Below are positions 15,651-23,498 of a stretch of DNA of 64,000 nt, piece after piece. The DNA comes from Halomarina salina (lineage in GTDB: Archaea > Halobacteriota > Halobacteria > Halobacteriales > Haloarculaceae). Below the pieces are notes generated by a model. It saw only the letters and a list, made by a program, of their open reading frames with translations, was not told the DNA's origin and did no database searches. Location: the NCBI RefSeq assembly GCF_023074835.1, contig NZ_JALLGW010000001.1, positions 2,170,001-2,234,000 on the forward strand, read 5' to 3'. Each line of letters begins with the position of its first letter. Positions within the stretch are counted from its first letter, which is position 1. The translations under genes were made by a program, and so were the position numbers.

Positions 15651-16178
15651 CTACAGTTCGGATTCGCCGGTGTCGCCGCGGTGGAGTCGCTGGATGCGGC
15701 GGTACGCCTCGAACTGGCCGCTCTCGTCGAGGTCTATCTCGTACCGGCCGAGGATGTCCTGCGTGTCGGGAATCGACTTGCGCTCGACGACCTCGACGAC
15801 GGCGATCCACCCCTCTGGGTCGCCGTCCTCGTCGCGCCGTCGACCGACCTCGATGAGCGCGTCGAACGGGTGGCCGATGAGTTGACCCGCGTTCGACCGG
15901 ACGGTGTTGCGGACGTCGATTAGGCCGACGTCGCCGTCACCGTTCGTGCCACCGTCGGTGGCGTCGTCGCCACTCTCGGTGTCGCTCATGCCGCCCCCCG
16001 TCGAGTCCTGCTGTTCGTCGTCGCTCGCTTCGTCCGTCGTGTCGTCGTGTTCCTCGTCATCGATGGTCGGGTCGTCGTCGTCGTGCTGGTGACAGAAACC
16101 GTCGTCCTGTGCTTGACGGGTGCACCGCTCCCCCGCACCGGTGAGCGCCCGACACTGTTCGGACTCGGCCTCGGCCAT
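15651..16178 (-). CDS. gvpO: Gas vesicle protein GvpO with zinc-finger-like N-terminal extension
   Basis: A 175-residue protein. The C-terminal 85 residues are GvpO (IDVRNTVRSNAGQLIGHPFDALIEV, IAVVEVVERKSIPDTQDILGRYEIDLD). In front of it are an Asp/Glu/Gln-rich linker and a cysteine module at residues 9-32 with spacing C-x9-C-x9-C-x2-H, resembling the small C/H modules annotated as DUF5763. GvpO proteins I remember begin much closer to the core. An internal ATG at 15989 would give a conventional GvpO, so two forms are possible. GvpO is one of the eight proteins needed for vesicle formation in Halobacterium. It lies 11 bases after gvpA, as in haloarchaeal gvpACNO transcripts with C and N removed. 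Confidence 0.9.
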   Translation of the reverse strand: MAEAESEQCRALTGAGERCTRQAQDDGFCHQHDDDDPTIDDEEHDDTTDEASDDEQQDSTGGGMSDTESGDDATDGGTNGDGDVGLIDVRNTVRSNAGQLIGHPFDALIEVGRRRDEDGDPEGWIAVVEVVERKSIPDTQDILGRYEIDLDESGQFEAYRRIQRLHRGDTGESEL

Positions 16179-16189
16179 CGGTCAGGGCG

Positions 16190-16477
16190 CTACTGTTCCT
16201 CGACCTCGATAGCGCGGGGCTCGATTGCGCCCACGCCGGTCTCGAGGTCCTGCATGTCTTCCAGTTCGCCGGACTGGCTCGCCTGTTCTATCATCGATAT
16301 CTGTTGTGCGTAGTGGATGAACGTGTCCACGGAGGCGACCACGACGCGCGCTTCGACGGTCAGGATCTCGATACCGACTACCGAGACGCGTGCCCACACG
16401 TCGATGACCATCCCCTTGTCCAGGATTCGGTCGAGGACTTCGGCGAGACTCGACGCATTCGGTGATTGAGTTGCCAT
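16190..16477 (-). CDS. gvpA: Major gas vesicle shell protein GvpA
   Basis: A 95-residue GvpA. The conserved core [45 protein letters not shown] contains the helix-strand-strand-helix fold that packs into the gas-permeable wall, followed by [11 protein letters not shown]. The last 25 residues form an acidic tail that varies among species. GvpA polymerises into the helical ribs of the vesicle in the cytoplasm. It is transcribed divergently from gvpF; the 144-base gap between start codons holds two overlapping palindromes. No second gvpA (gvpB) and no gvpC shell-strengthening gene is present nearby. Confidence 0.97.
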   Translation of the reverse strand: MATQSPNASSLAEVLDRILDKGMVIDVWARVSVVGIEILTVEARVVVASVDTFIHYAQQISMIEQASQSGELEDMQDLETGVGAIEPRAIEVEEQ

Positions 16478-16514
16478 CGCTTATCGAGAGTCGAACTGGT
16501 CGGTAGTCCCTGTT

Positions 16515-16535
16515 GCCTGCACAGGCCGGTACCGG
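16515..16535. promoter_or_regulatory. Overlapping palindromes in the gvpA-gvpF divergent promoter region
   Basis: GCCTGCACAGGC (16515-16526) is a 12-base inverted repeat and CCGGTACCGG (16526-16535) is a perfect 10-base palindrome sharing one base with it. They lie midway between the divergent gvpA and gvpF start codons, where a regulator could act on both. This is not the GvpE-type activating sequence of Halobacterium as I recall it. Confidence 0.4.
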
Positions 16536-16621
16536 TTTCCATTCGAAGGTGGTGAGCCGGGCCTTTCACTCGCAGGCACCGTCTTTTGGTTCGGCTCCGT
16601 CGAAGCCGCGCACGATAGCGG

Positions 16622-17245
16622 ATGAGCGACAATCTTTACGCGTACGGCGTCACTCCCGACGACGGCGACATCGAACTGGACGTGACCGGTGTCGAGGGTG
16701 CCGACCACGTCTACACCGTCTCGCACGGGCCACTCGCAGCCGTCGTCTCGGACATCGGCGATATGGAGCCCGAGCGGACCGACGAGAACGTCCGCGCTCA
16801 CGACGACGTCCTCCGTGCGGTGATGGTCGACGCCGAACGTACCGTCGTCCCGATGCAGTTCGGGATGGTGTTCAAGGGGAAGCGCCCCCTCAAGAACATC
16901 CTCAGGACGGGCCGACCGACGTTCTCCCGGTCGCTGAGCGACATCGAGGGGACGATGGAACTCGGCGTCAAGTTCGTCGCCGACGAGGACGCCCACTACG
17001 ACCGCGAGGAGATGGGCCAGGTGGTCGACGACCGACTCGAACCGGTGAGCGTCGGCACCATCGTCAACGACCTGTTCTCGGACCGACTCGTGGTGAACCG
17101 GTCGTACCTCGTCGAGCGCGAGGAGCGGGAGGCGTTCGACGAGGCCGTGACCGAACTCGACGAGGAGTACGACGACCTGACGCTCCAGTACACGGGGCCG
17201 TGGGCACCGTACAACTTCGTCGACATCGCAATCGAGGCACAATGA
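16622..17245 (+). CDS. gvpF: Gas vesicle protein GvpF
   Basis: A 207-residue member of the GvpF/GvpL family. It begins LYAYGVTPDD and contains HGPLAAVVSDIGDMEPE, a central VVPMQFGMVFKGK block and the C-terminal signature LQYTGPWAPYNFVDI shared with GvpL. GvpF binds GvpA and is required early in vesicle assembly. It is the first gene of a seven-gene plus-strand operon in which every junction overlaps; here the stop overlaps the gvpG ATG. Only acidic bias distinguishes it from well-studied homologues. Confidence 0.95.
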   Translation: MSDNLYAYGVTPDDGDIELDVTGVEGADHVYTVSHGPLAAVVSDIGDMEPERTDENVRAHDDVLRAVMVDAERTVVPMQFGMVFKGKRPLKNILRTGRPTFSRSLSDIEGTMELGVKFVADEDAHYDREEMGQVVDDRLEPVSVGTIVNDLFSDRLVVNRSYLVEREEREAFDEAVTELDEEYDDLTLQYTGPWAPYNFVDIAIEAQ

Positions 17246-17496
17246 CGTTCATCGTCGACGACCTGCTCGTCCGACCGTTCTTCGGCCTCCTCAACGTCAT
17301 CCACGCGATGGCCATCGAGGGGATGTACGACACCGAAGCGCTCCAGGACGAACTGAAGGAGAACCGCCTGCTGTTCGAACTCGGGGAGCTCTCCGAAGCG
17401 GAGTACGAGGAACGACGCGCGGACATCGAGCAGCGACTCGACGTCGCCGAACAGGCCCGCGAACAGCTGAGCGGCCGCATCGAGGTGCGCCAATGA
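17242..17496 (+). CDS. gvpG: Gas vesicle protein GvpG
   Basis: An 84-residue protein matching GvpG in size and layout. It opens with a hydrophobic stretch (MTFIVDDLLVRPFFGLLNVIHAMA) and continues as one long charged helix (LSEAEYEERRADIEQRLDVAEQ) with coiled-coil character. GvpG belongs to the essential minor gas vesicle proteins and interacts with GvpF and GvpL. The ATG at 17242 overlaps the gvpF stop (ATGA), and its stop overlaps the following gene in the same way. Confidence 0.93.
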   Translation: MTFIVDDLLVRPFFGLLNVIHAMAIEGMYDTEALQDELKENRLLFELGELSEAEYEERRADIEQRLDVAEQAREQLSGRIEVRQ

Positions 17497-18359
17497 CACC
17501 CGATGACACCCCCGCCGACGACACTCCTGCCGACGACGGCGACAGTAGCGCTGACGACGATATCGACCTCGCCGACCGGGCGCGCGAGGACCTGCTGCAG
17601 ATCGTCACGTCGCTGGCGTCCGGGTCGGCCGAGGACGCGCTGGCGGCGCTGGACGACCTCGAAGCCGTGGCGACGGAGGCCGACGAACTCGCCTCGACCG
17701 TCGACGGCGACGACCTGCCCGACGCCGTCGACCTGCGCGAACTGCCCGACGCTATCGACGTCGAGTCCATCGCGAGGGCCATCGTCTCGGGCGACGCGGG
17801 CGACGCCGTCGACAAGTCGGAGCTGCTCGACGTCCTCGAACTCGGCGACCTGTGGGACGCCGTCGACGTCCGGGAGTTCTGGCGCAACGCCGAGGAACTG
17901 GAGGCGGCCATCGAGGACGCCCTCGGGGAAGAGGCCCTCGCGGAGTGGAAGGGGTACGTCGGCGAGCAGATGGACGACGCGGACGACGGCGACGACGACC
18001 TGGAGGTGGAGTGGGACGACTTCGCGGACGCCGCGGAGTCGGACTCGATGCAGACGGTCATCCAGATGCAGATGCGCGACGCCGTCGACGAGTTCCGGGA
18101 GGGCGTCCTCGACGCCCGGAAACAGCTGGTGAAACGCCGCGAGGAACTCGGCCAGAAGACGTCGAGCGTCGGACAGCCGGACTCGCGCAACCCGACGGCG
18201 TTCTCGACGATGGCCGCCTCCCGGTCGGACATCGGGGAGGCCGCGAAGCACTCGACGGTTCCGATGGAGACGCGCTACTCGTCGGCTCCGAACCGCAAAC
18301 GCATCTACGGGAGCCGCTTCGAGGACCCGGCGGAGGACACGGAGGGTGACGATGCCTGA
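17493..18359 (+). CDS. Gas vesicle cluster protein in the gvpH/gvpI position, unrecognised
   Basis: A 288-residue acidic protein lying where haloarchaeal clusters carry gvpH and gvpI. Residues 1-30 are an Asp/Pro/Ala-rich tail. Residues 30-170 contain repeated short helices with the pattern DxVDxxELxDxxDVESIA (SELLDVLELGDLWDAVDVREFW), and a further helix QTVIQMQMRDAVDEFREGVLDARKQ follows. The last 70 residues switch to a basic, Ser/Arg-rich stretch (STMAASRSDIGEAAKHSTVP, RYSSAPNRKRIYGSRFE). The C-terminal part may correspond to GvpI and the whole could be a fused or extended H/I protein, but I cannot confirm this. There is no Hsp20 domain like that of GvpH. It overlaps both neighbours, so it is made in step with GvpG and GvpJ. 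Confidence 0.8.
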   Translation: MTPDDTPADDTPADDGDSSADDDIDLADRAREDLLQIVTSLASGSAEDALAALDDLEAVATEADELASTVDGDDLPDAVDLRELPDAIDVESIARAIVSGDAGDAVDKSELLDVLELGDLWDAVDVREFWRNAEELEAAIEDALGEEALAEWKGYVGEQMDDADDGDDDLEVEWDDFADAAESDSMQTVIQMQMRDAVDEFREGVLDARKQLVKRREELGQKTSSVGQPDSRNPTAFSTMAASRSDIGEAAKHSTVPMETRYSSAPNRKRIYGSRFEDPAEDTEGDDA

Positions 18360-18957
18360 GGACGACGACACGACCCGACCGAACCGCAAGACCCGCACGC
18401 CCGGCCCGACCCGCGAGGGCGACAGCCTCGCGGACGTCGTCGAACTGCTACTCGACAAGGGCGTCGTCATCAACGCCGACATCGCGGTGTCGGTCGGCGA
18501 GACGGAACTGCTCGGCATCCACATCCGGGCGGCGCTCGCCTCCTTCGAGACGGCCGCGAAGTACGGTCTGCAGTTCCCCGACGGCACCGACGCCAAGCGC
18601 ATCGAGGAGGCGTCGGGCCGGAAACCCATCGAGGAGGGCGAGGAGGTCGACGGCGACGGCGCACCCATCTCGGTCCGCAGTCCGAGTCGAGGGGGCGTGA
18701 GCGGACGACCGCGAGCGGACGAGGACGAGGAGGACCCCGACTCGGCCGCCGAAGCGGTCGAGGAGGTGGCGGAGACGGTCGCCGACGAGACGGCCGGGGA
18801 CGGCGACGAATCCTCGGACGAGACCGACGCCGCCGAGAGCGAGACGACAGAGAACGAGTCGGCGGAGGGCGCCCCCGCCGAGAACGACGCCGACAGCGAG
18901 GACGAATCGGGCGACGAAGCGGAGACCGAATCGCCGGAGGCGGATGACGCAGATTGA
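18352..18957 (+). CDS. gvpJ: Gas vesicle protein GvpJ with long acidic C-terminal tail
   Basis: A 201-residue protein whose residues about 25-80 are a GvpA/J/M domain ([44 protein letters not shown]), placing it with GvpJ. About 100 residues of Glu/Asp/Ala/Ser/Thr follow, with almost no hydrophobics. The ATG at 18352 is chosen over an in-frame GTG six bases earlier. It overlaps the upstream gene by eight bases and gvpK by 14. GvpJ is one of the eight essential proteins and is thought to help start vesicle assembly. Confidence 0.92.
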   Translation: MPEDDDTTRPNRKTRTPGPTREGDSLADVVELLLDKGVVINADIAVSVGETELLGIHIRAALASFETAAKYGLQFPDGTDAKRIEEASGRKPIEEGEEVDGDGAPISVRSPSRGGVSGRPRADEDEEDPDSAAEAVEEVAETVADETAGDGDESSDETDAAESETTENESAEGAPAENDADSEDESGDEAETESPEADDAD

Positions 18958-19231
18958 CATCGACGGCGAGGCGGCGGGTGACGGCATCGTCGCCCTCGTC
19001 GTTACGGTGGTCGAACTGGTAGTGGAGGCCATGGAACGCGAGGCCATCCGGCGCATGGAGTCGGGGTCGCTCTCAGACGAGGAGATAGAGCGGGTCGGCC
19101 AGCAGCTCGCGGCGCTGGAAGACGAGGTGGAACGCCTGAAGGAGCTCCACGACATCGAGGACTCGGTCGACGAGTTGCGCGGCGACCTCGACGGCCTCGT
19201 CCGGGACGCGATGCTGCAGGTGGACCGATGA
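18944..19231 (+). CDS. gvpK: Gas vesicle protein GvpK
   Basis: A 95-residue protein with the GvpK pattern: a short start, then the hydrophobic helix [40 protein letters not shown] and a charged helical C-terminus. GvpK is among the eight proteins needed for vesicle formation. The ATG at 18944 lies inside the end of gvpJ (14-base overlap), and the stop overlaps the gvpL ATG. Confidence 0.95.
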   Translation: MTQIDIDGEAAGDGIVALVVTVVELVVEAMEREAIRRMESGSLSDEEIERVGQQLAALEDEVERLKELHDIEDSVDELRGDLDGLVRDAMLQVDR

Positions 19232-20124
19232 CCGACGCCACCGACGCGACGGACGATGCTGGCGAGGACGCCGACGAGGCGGACGCGGCGGCCACCGCCG
19301 AGACGGACGCGGCGGCCTCCACCGAGAGCGACGAGGCGCGATACTGCTACTGCGCCGTCGCGGTCGAGGAGGGGAGCGACGACCGCTCGCTGGACCTGCT
19401 CGGCGTCGACGACGAACCGGTCCGACTGCTCGCCGAGGGTGACGTCGGCCTCCTCGTCCACGACTGCGCCGGCCTCTACGACTCCGAGGACCCGACCGAG
19501 GTGCAGGGGTGGCTGCTCTCACACCAGGCTATCGTCGACGCGGCCACCGAGGAGTTCGGGACGCCCGTCCCGTTCCGTTTCGACACCATCGTGCAGGGCG
19601 ACGACGGGACGGTCCGGTCGTGGCTGACCGAGCGAGGTGACCGACTCGCGGACATCCTCGGCGACCTGGCGGGCTGTGCGGAGTACCGTATCGAGGTGCT
19701 CGTCGACGAGGAGACGCTCGACGAGCACCTCGCGGAGACGGACGACCGCCTGCAGGAACTCGCCGACCAGCGCGACGACTCGGAGGAGGGGACGGCGTTC
19801 CTCGTCGACAAGCAGTACGACCAGCGCCTGACGGAACTCCGACGCGAGCGCCGGGCGGCCCGGACCGAGTCGCTGGCCGAGGACGTCGCCGCCCACGCAC
19901 GCGAGGTGCAGGAACTCGACGACCCGACGACGACGCTCGGCGACACGCCCGACCGCGAGGGGACCGTACAGGCTCGGTTGACGCTGCTCGCGGACGACGA
20001 GGGCGTCGACGCCGTCGGGGCCATCCTCGACGACGTGGCGGCCGAGGAGGGCGTCTCGGTGCGCTTCACCGGTCCGTGGCCGCCGTACTCGTTCGTCCCG
20101 GAGGTCGACGATGAAACCGCGTAG
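19228..20124 (+). CDS. gvpL: Gas vesicle protein GvpL
   Basis: A 298-residue GvpF/GvpL family protein. Residues 1-40 are a low-complexity Ala/Asp/Glu/Thr tail with no counterpart in GvpF. The core starts at [12 protein letters not shown], contains [22 protein letters not shown], a charged helical middle ([16 protein letters not shown]) and the family's closing motif [15 protein letters not shown]. GvpL is reported to contact several other minor proteins and is essential. It overlaps gvpK by four bases and gvpM by 14. Confidence 0.95.
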   Translation: MTDATDATDDAGEDADEADAAATAETDAAASTESDEARYCYCAVAVEEGSDDRSLDLLGVDDEPVRLLAEGDVGLLVHDCAGLYDSEDPTEVQGWLLSHQAIVDAATEEFGTPVPFRFDTIVQGDDGTVRSWLTERGDRLADILGDLAGCAEYRIEVLVDEETLDEHLAETDDRLQELADQRDDSEEGTAFLVDKQYDQRLTELRRERRAARTESLAEDVAAHAREVQELDDPTTTLGDTPDREGTVQARLTLLADDEGVDAVGAILDDVAAEEGVSVRFTGPWPPYSFVPEVDDETA

Positions 20125-20356
20125 GGGCGACGACGCCGTCGTCGACCTGCTGGACGTCATCCTGCGCGACGGCGTCGTCCTGCAGGCGGACGTCATCATC
20201 AGCGTCGCGGAGATACCGCTGGTGGGACTGCAACTCAGGGCGGCGCTCGCCGGGATGGACACGATGACGGAGTACGGTCTGCTGACCGACTGGGACGAGG
20301 AGACGCGAACGCGAGCGGTCGAGCGGGAGTCGGGCCAGCCGACCAGAATCGAGTGA
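20111..20356 (+). CDS. gvpM: Gas vesicle protein GvpM
   Basis: An 81-residue GvpA/J/M family protein: AVVDLLDVILRDGVVLQADVIISVAEIPLVGLQLRAALAGMDTM is the shell-protein-like fold, followed by a short acidic tail. GvpM is essential in Halobacterium, where an excess of it disturbs assembly, so the last position in the operon may matter. The ATG at 20111 is within the gvpL coding sequence. No gvp gene follows; S17e comes next after 113 bases. Confidence 0.94.
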   Translation: MKPRRGDDAVVDLLDVILRDGVVLQADVIISVAEIPLVGLQLRAALAGMDTMTEYGLLTDWDEETRTRAVERESGQPTRIE

Positions 20357-20439
20357 CCGACGGTCGCGCCCGGACGACAGGCTCCCCGTCCCACTCTCCG
20401 GTGTGTGGCCCCGTCACGGGCCCACGGCGAAGACGAACT

Positions 20440-20446
20440 CTTTTAG
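20440..20446 (+). promoter_or_regulatory. TATA-like box of the S17e gene
   Basis: CTTTTAG lies 24-30 bases before the rps17e ATG, the spacing expected for a leaderless haloarchaeal transcript. Confidence 0.5.
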
Positions 20447-20469
20447 CCGCGCCGACGAGACGGACGGGT

Positions 20470-20658
20470 ATGGCCATCAAACCCGCCTACGTGAAGAAGA
20501 CGGCGACGACGCTGCTTGAGAAGTACGACGAAGCGTTCGGGAACGACTTCGAACACAACAAGGACGCCGTCACCGACCTCACGAACATCGACTCGAAGGA
20601 GGTTCGCAACCGGGTCGCGGGCTACATCACCCGCAAGAAGGGCGGCTCCGTCGAGTAA
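20470..20658 (+). CDS. rps17e: 30S ribosomal protein S17e
   Basis: A 62-residue protein starting MAIKPAYVKKTATTLLEKYD and containing FEHNKDAVTDLTNIDSKEVRNRVAGYITRKK, the complete archaeal S17e. This protein of the archaeal/eukaryal small subunit has no bacterial counterpart. The open frame extends 39 codons upstream but only the ATG at 20470 gives the family's N-terminus. The protein is more basic than its neighbours, as expected for RNA binding. Confidence 0.97.
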   Translation: MAIKPAYVKKTATTLLEKYDEAFGNDFEHNKDAVTDLTNIDSKEVRNRVAGYITRKKGGSVE

Positions 20659-20780
20659 CTCCGTTCTCTCGCCTGCACCGACCGTAGTTACGCCGTCGAG
20701 CGACGCGTCTCTTCGTCGCAGGGTACACGTCGAGGGCTGCCGACGCACCTACAGCGGCGGGTCCGCCGCCGGAGTCGAAA

Positions 20781-20788
20781 CGTATTAC
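20781..20788 (+). promoter_or_regulatory. TATA-like box of the MATE exporter gene
   Basis: CGTATTAC, the only AT-rich box in this gap, lies eight bases upstream of the palindromic operator and about 41 bases before the short leader ORF's ATG. Confidence 0.45.
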
Positions 20789-20795
20789 CGGCGGG

Positions 20796-20815
20796 CTGAC
20801 TAACCGTTCAGTCAG
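20796..20815. promoter_or_regulatory. TetR-type palindromic operator upstream of the MATE exporter
   Basis: CTGACTAACCGTTCAGTCAG is an inverted repeat with six-base arms (CTGACT/AGTCAG) around eight bases. It follows the TATA-like box directly, so a bound protein would cover the transcription start. The form resembles operators of TetR-family repressors that control drug exporters. No tetR gene is in this window. Confidence 0.65.
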
Positions 20816-20821
20816 CAACCG

Positions 20822-20863
20822 ATGTACGTGCAACCGTCGCTCCGACAGCGGGTGGTGCGGTGA
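20822..20863 (+). CDS. Possible 13-codon leader ORF before the MATE exporter
   Basis: ATG at 20822 opens MYVQPSLRQRVVR and stops with TGA at 20861-20863, overlapping the GTG start of the exporter (20860) in a GTGA arrangement. This is the overlap geometry used for translational coupling throughout this genome. The peptide is basic, unlike the proteome, so it may be a regulatory reading frame or chance. Confidence 0.3.
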   Translation: MYVQPSLRQRVVR

Positions 20864-22356
20864 GTCTGCGAGAACGGCTCTCGCGAGCCTTCGGCGGACA
20901 GGAGGAGGTGAATCTGACCGAGGGTGGTATCGGGTGGCCGCTGTTCTTCCTCTCGCTGCCCATCGTCGTGACGAACCTGCTCCAGACGGCGTACAACCTC
21001 GCGGACACGTTCTGGCTCGGGCAGTTCTCGACGACGGCGCTCGCGGCCATCACGTTCGCGTTCCCGATGGTGTTCCTGCTCATCTCGCTGGGGATGGGCG
21101 TCTCCGTCGCGGGGAGCATCCTCGTGGCGCAGAACACGGGGAAGGGCGACACGCGCGCAGCGGAGTACGCCGCCTCGCAGACGGTGACGTTCTCGCTGGC
21201 CGTGAGCACCGTCGCCGGCGTGGCCGGCTTCTTCTTCGTAGAGGACTTCCTCAGGCTGCTCGGCGCGTCCGCGGAGACGCTCCCCGCGGCGACGAGCTAC
21301 ATGCAGGTCATCGCGCTGGGGCTGCCGTTCATGTTCGGCTTCTTCATCTTCATCTCGCTGATGCGCGGCGCGGGCGACACCGTCACGCCCATGCTCGTCA
21401 TGCTCGGGACGGTCGTGCTCAACATCCTCATCGACCCGGTGCTCATCTTCGGGTTCGACGGCAACCCGCTGTTCAGTATCCTGGGGCTGGAGGGCCTGGA
21501 GTCGTCGCTGCTCGCGTCGACCGACTTCACCGGGTGGGGTATCGCCGGTGCAGCCGTCGCCACCATCGTCTCGCGCGCGCTGGCTATGGTCGTCGGTCTG
21601 TCCATCATGTTCCGCGGGACGCGCGGGATCAAGATCCACCTCACCGACATGGCCCCCGACCTGGAGTACGCCCGGCGTATCGTCGCGCTCGGCGTCCCGG
21701 CGTCCATCGAGGGAACCGGTCGCGCGCTCTCGGTGAACCTGTTTCTGGTCATCGTGAGCCTGTTCCCCCAGTACGTCGTCGCCGCGTTCGGCATCGGCGT
21801 CCGGGTGTTCTCGGTCATCTTCCTCCCGGCCATCGCGGTCGGTCGCGGCGTCGAGACGATGGCCGGGCAGAACATCGGCGCGGGGAAACCGGACCGCGCC
21901 GAGCGGTCGGCCGCGCTCGCGTCGGGCGCGATGTTCGTCGCGCTCTCGACGATGGGCGTCGTCGTCTTCCTGTTCCCCGAACCCATCGTCAACGCGTTCA
22001 CCGACGACGCGCAGGTCGTCGAGGTCGGGGCGGAGTTCCTGCGCTGGGTCGCCCCGTCGTTCGGCTTCATCGGCGTCCTCCGTGCCTACACCGGCGCGTT
22101 CCGCGGGGCGGGCAAGACGCTCGTCGCGGCGGTCATCTCCATCGCGACGCTGGCGGTCATCCGCCTGCCGTTCGCGTGGGTCGCCTCGCAGTACGTCCCC
22201 GGCGTGTTCGAACTTCCGCGCCAGGGTGTCTGGGCGGCGTTCCTCGTCTCGAACGCGCTGGGCGCGCTCATCGCGTTCTCGTGGTACCGGACGGGGTCGT
22301 GGCGCGACGCGGACGCGACGACCGGGGCACGCGGCGCGCCGACCGACGACGACTGA
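20860..22356 (+). CDS. MATE-family multidrug/cation exporter
   Basis: A 498-residue integral membrane protein with about 12 hydrophobic segments and the MATE two-bundle layout: GWPLFFLSLPIVVTNLLQTAYNLADTFWLG in the first helix pair, the SLMRGAGDT loop, then GVPASIEGTGRALSVNLFL opening the second half and YTGAFRGAGKT as its counterpart. MATE proteins export drugs or metabolites in exchange for Na+ or H+, which suits a halophile. The start is GTG at 20860; a stop codon lies in frame shortly upstream and no ATG is available. The promoter carries a TetR-like palindrome, so expression is probably induced by the exported compound (inference). Confidence 0.92.
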   Translation: MSLRERLSRAFGGQEEVNLTEGGIGWPLFFLSLPIVVTNLLQTAYNLADTFWLGQFSTTALAAITFAFPMVFLLISLGMGVSVAGSILVAQNTGKGDTRAAEYAASQTVTFSLAVSTVAGVAGFFFVEDFLRLLGASAETLPAATSYMQVIALGLPFMFGFFIFISLMRGAGDTVTPMLVMLGTVVLNILIDPVLIFGFDGNPLFSILGLEGLESSLLASTDFTGWGIAGAAVATIVSRALAMVVGLSIMFRGTRGIKIHLTDMAPDLEYARRIVALGVPASIEGTGRALSVNLFLVIVSLFPQYVVAAFGIGVRVFSVIFLPAIAVGRGVETMAGQNIGAGKPDRAERSAALASGAMFVALSTMGVVVFLFPEPIVNAFTDDAQVVEVGAEFLRWVAPSFGFIGVLRAYTGAFRGAGKTLVAAVISIATLAVIRLPFAWVASQYVPGVFELPRQGVWAAFLVSNALGALIAFSWYRTGSWRDADATTGARGAPTDDD

Positions 22357-22460
22357 CCCGTCGGTCGCGGCCGCGCGGGTCTGACAACTGACGAACCCTT
22401 GCACCGTCCGTTTTCGCCCGCATCACAACCGTTTTCAGTCGCTCGGCCCGAGCCACGGCA

Positions 22461-23498
22461 ATGTCTCACACTGCTGGAATCCTCGGCGCGACCGGGGCCG
22501 TCGGCCAGCGACTCGTACAGCTCCTCGACCCGCACTCCGAGTTCGACATCGTCGCACTCACCGCGAGCGAGGACAGCGCGGGCCGGACCTACCGCGACGC
22601 CGCGAAGTGGCGACTCGACGTCCCCATCCCGGACGAGGTCGCCGAGCAGACCGTGGTCGCCACCGACCCCGACGCCATCCCGGACGACGTCGACCTCCTG
22701 TTCTCCTCGCTCCCGTCCTCGGTCGGCGAACGGGTCGAACCCGACCTCTGCGAGGCGGGCTACGTCGTCTCCTCGAACTCCTCGAACGACCGGAACGCCG
22801 ACGACGTGCCGCTCGTCATCCCCGAGGTCAACGCCGACCACCTCGACCTCCTCGAAGTACAGCGCGACGAGCGCGGCTGGGACGGCGCACTCGTGAAGAA
22901 CCCGAACTGCTCGACCATTACGATGGTGCCGACCCTCGCCGCGCTCGACCGCGCGTTCGGCATCGACGCGGTCCGGGTCTCGACGCTCCAGGCCGTCTCC
23001 GGTGCGGGCTACGACGGCGTCACCTCGATGGAGATCATCGACAACGCCATCCCGCACATCGGCGGCGAGGAGCAGAAGATGGAGTCCGAGGCACGCAAAC
23101 TGCTCGGCTCGTTCGACGGGGCGACGGTGTCGTGGCACGACGCCGACGTCGCCGCCTCCTGTAACCGCATCCCGACGCTCGACGGCCACCTGGAGAACGT
23201 CTGGGCCGACCTGAGCGAGGACGCGAGCGACGACGAGGCCGCCGACGCGATGCGCGAGTTCCCGAGTCTCGACCTGCCCTCTTCGCCCGACCCCCTCATC
23301 CACGTCTTCGAGGAGCCCGAACGTCCACAGCCCCGCCTCGACCGGATGCACGGCGACGGGATGGCCGTCACCGCGGGCGGGTTCCGCGAGACGTCCGGCG
23401 GCGTCCAGTACAACTGCCTCGCCCACAACACCATCCGCGGCGCGGCGGGCGCGAGCGTCCTCAACGGCGAACTGCTCGCGGACAGCGGCTACATCTAG
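22461..23498 (+). CDS. asd: Aspartate-semialdehyde dehydrogenase
   Basis: A 345-residue enzyme of the archaeal/fungal Asd type. The N-terminal GILGATGAVGQRLVQLL binds NADP, VVSSNSSNDR follows, the catalytic cysteine is in KNPNCSTITMVPTL, and the substrate region includes SGAGYDGVTSMEIIDN and SCNRIPTLDGHLENVW. It reduces aspartyl phosphate to aspartate semialdehyde on the path to threonine, methionine and lysine. The gene stands alone, 104 bases after the exporter, with T-rich tracts about 30 bases upstream of the ATG. Confidence 0.95.
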   Translation: MSHTAGILGATGAVGQRLVQLLDPHSEFDIVALTASEDSAGRTYRDAAKWRLDVPIPDEVAEQTVVATDPDAIPDDVDLLFSSLPSSVGERVEPDLCEAGYVVSSNSSNDRNADDVPLVIPEVNADHLDLLEVQRDERGWDGALVKNPNCSTITMVPTLAALDRAFGIDAVRVSTLQAVSGAGYDGVTSMEIIDNAIPHIGGEEQKMESEARKLLGSFDGATVSWHDADVAASCNRIPTLDGHLENVWADLSEDASDDEAADAMREFPSLDLPSSPDPLIHVFEEPERPQPRLDRMHGDGMAVTAGGFRETSGGVQYNCLAHNTIRGAAGASVLNGELLADSGYI

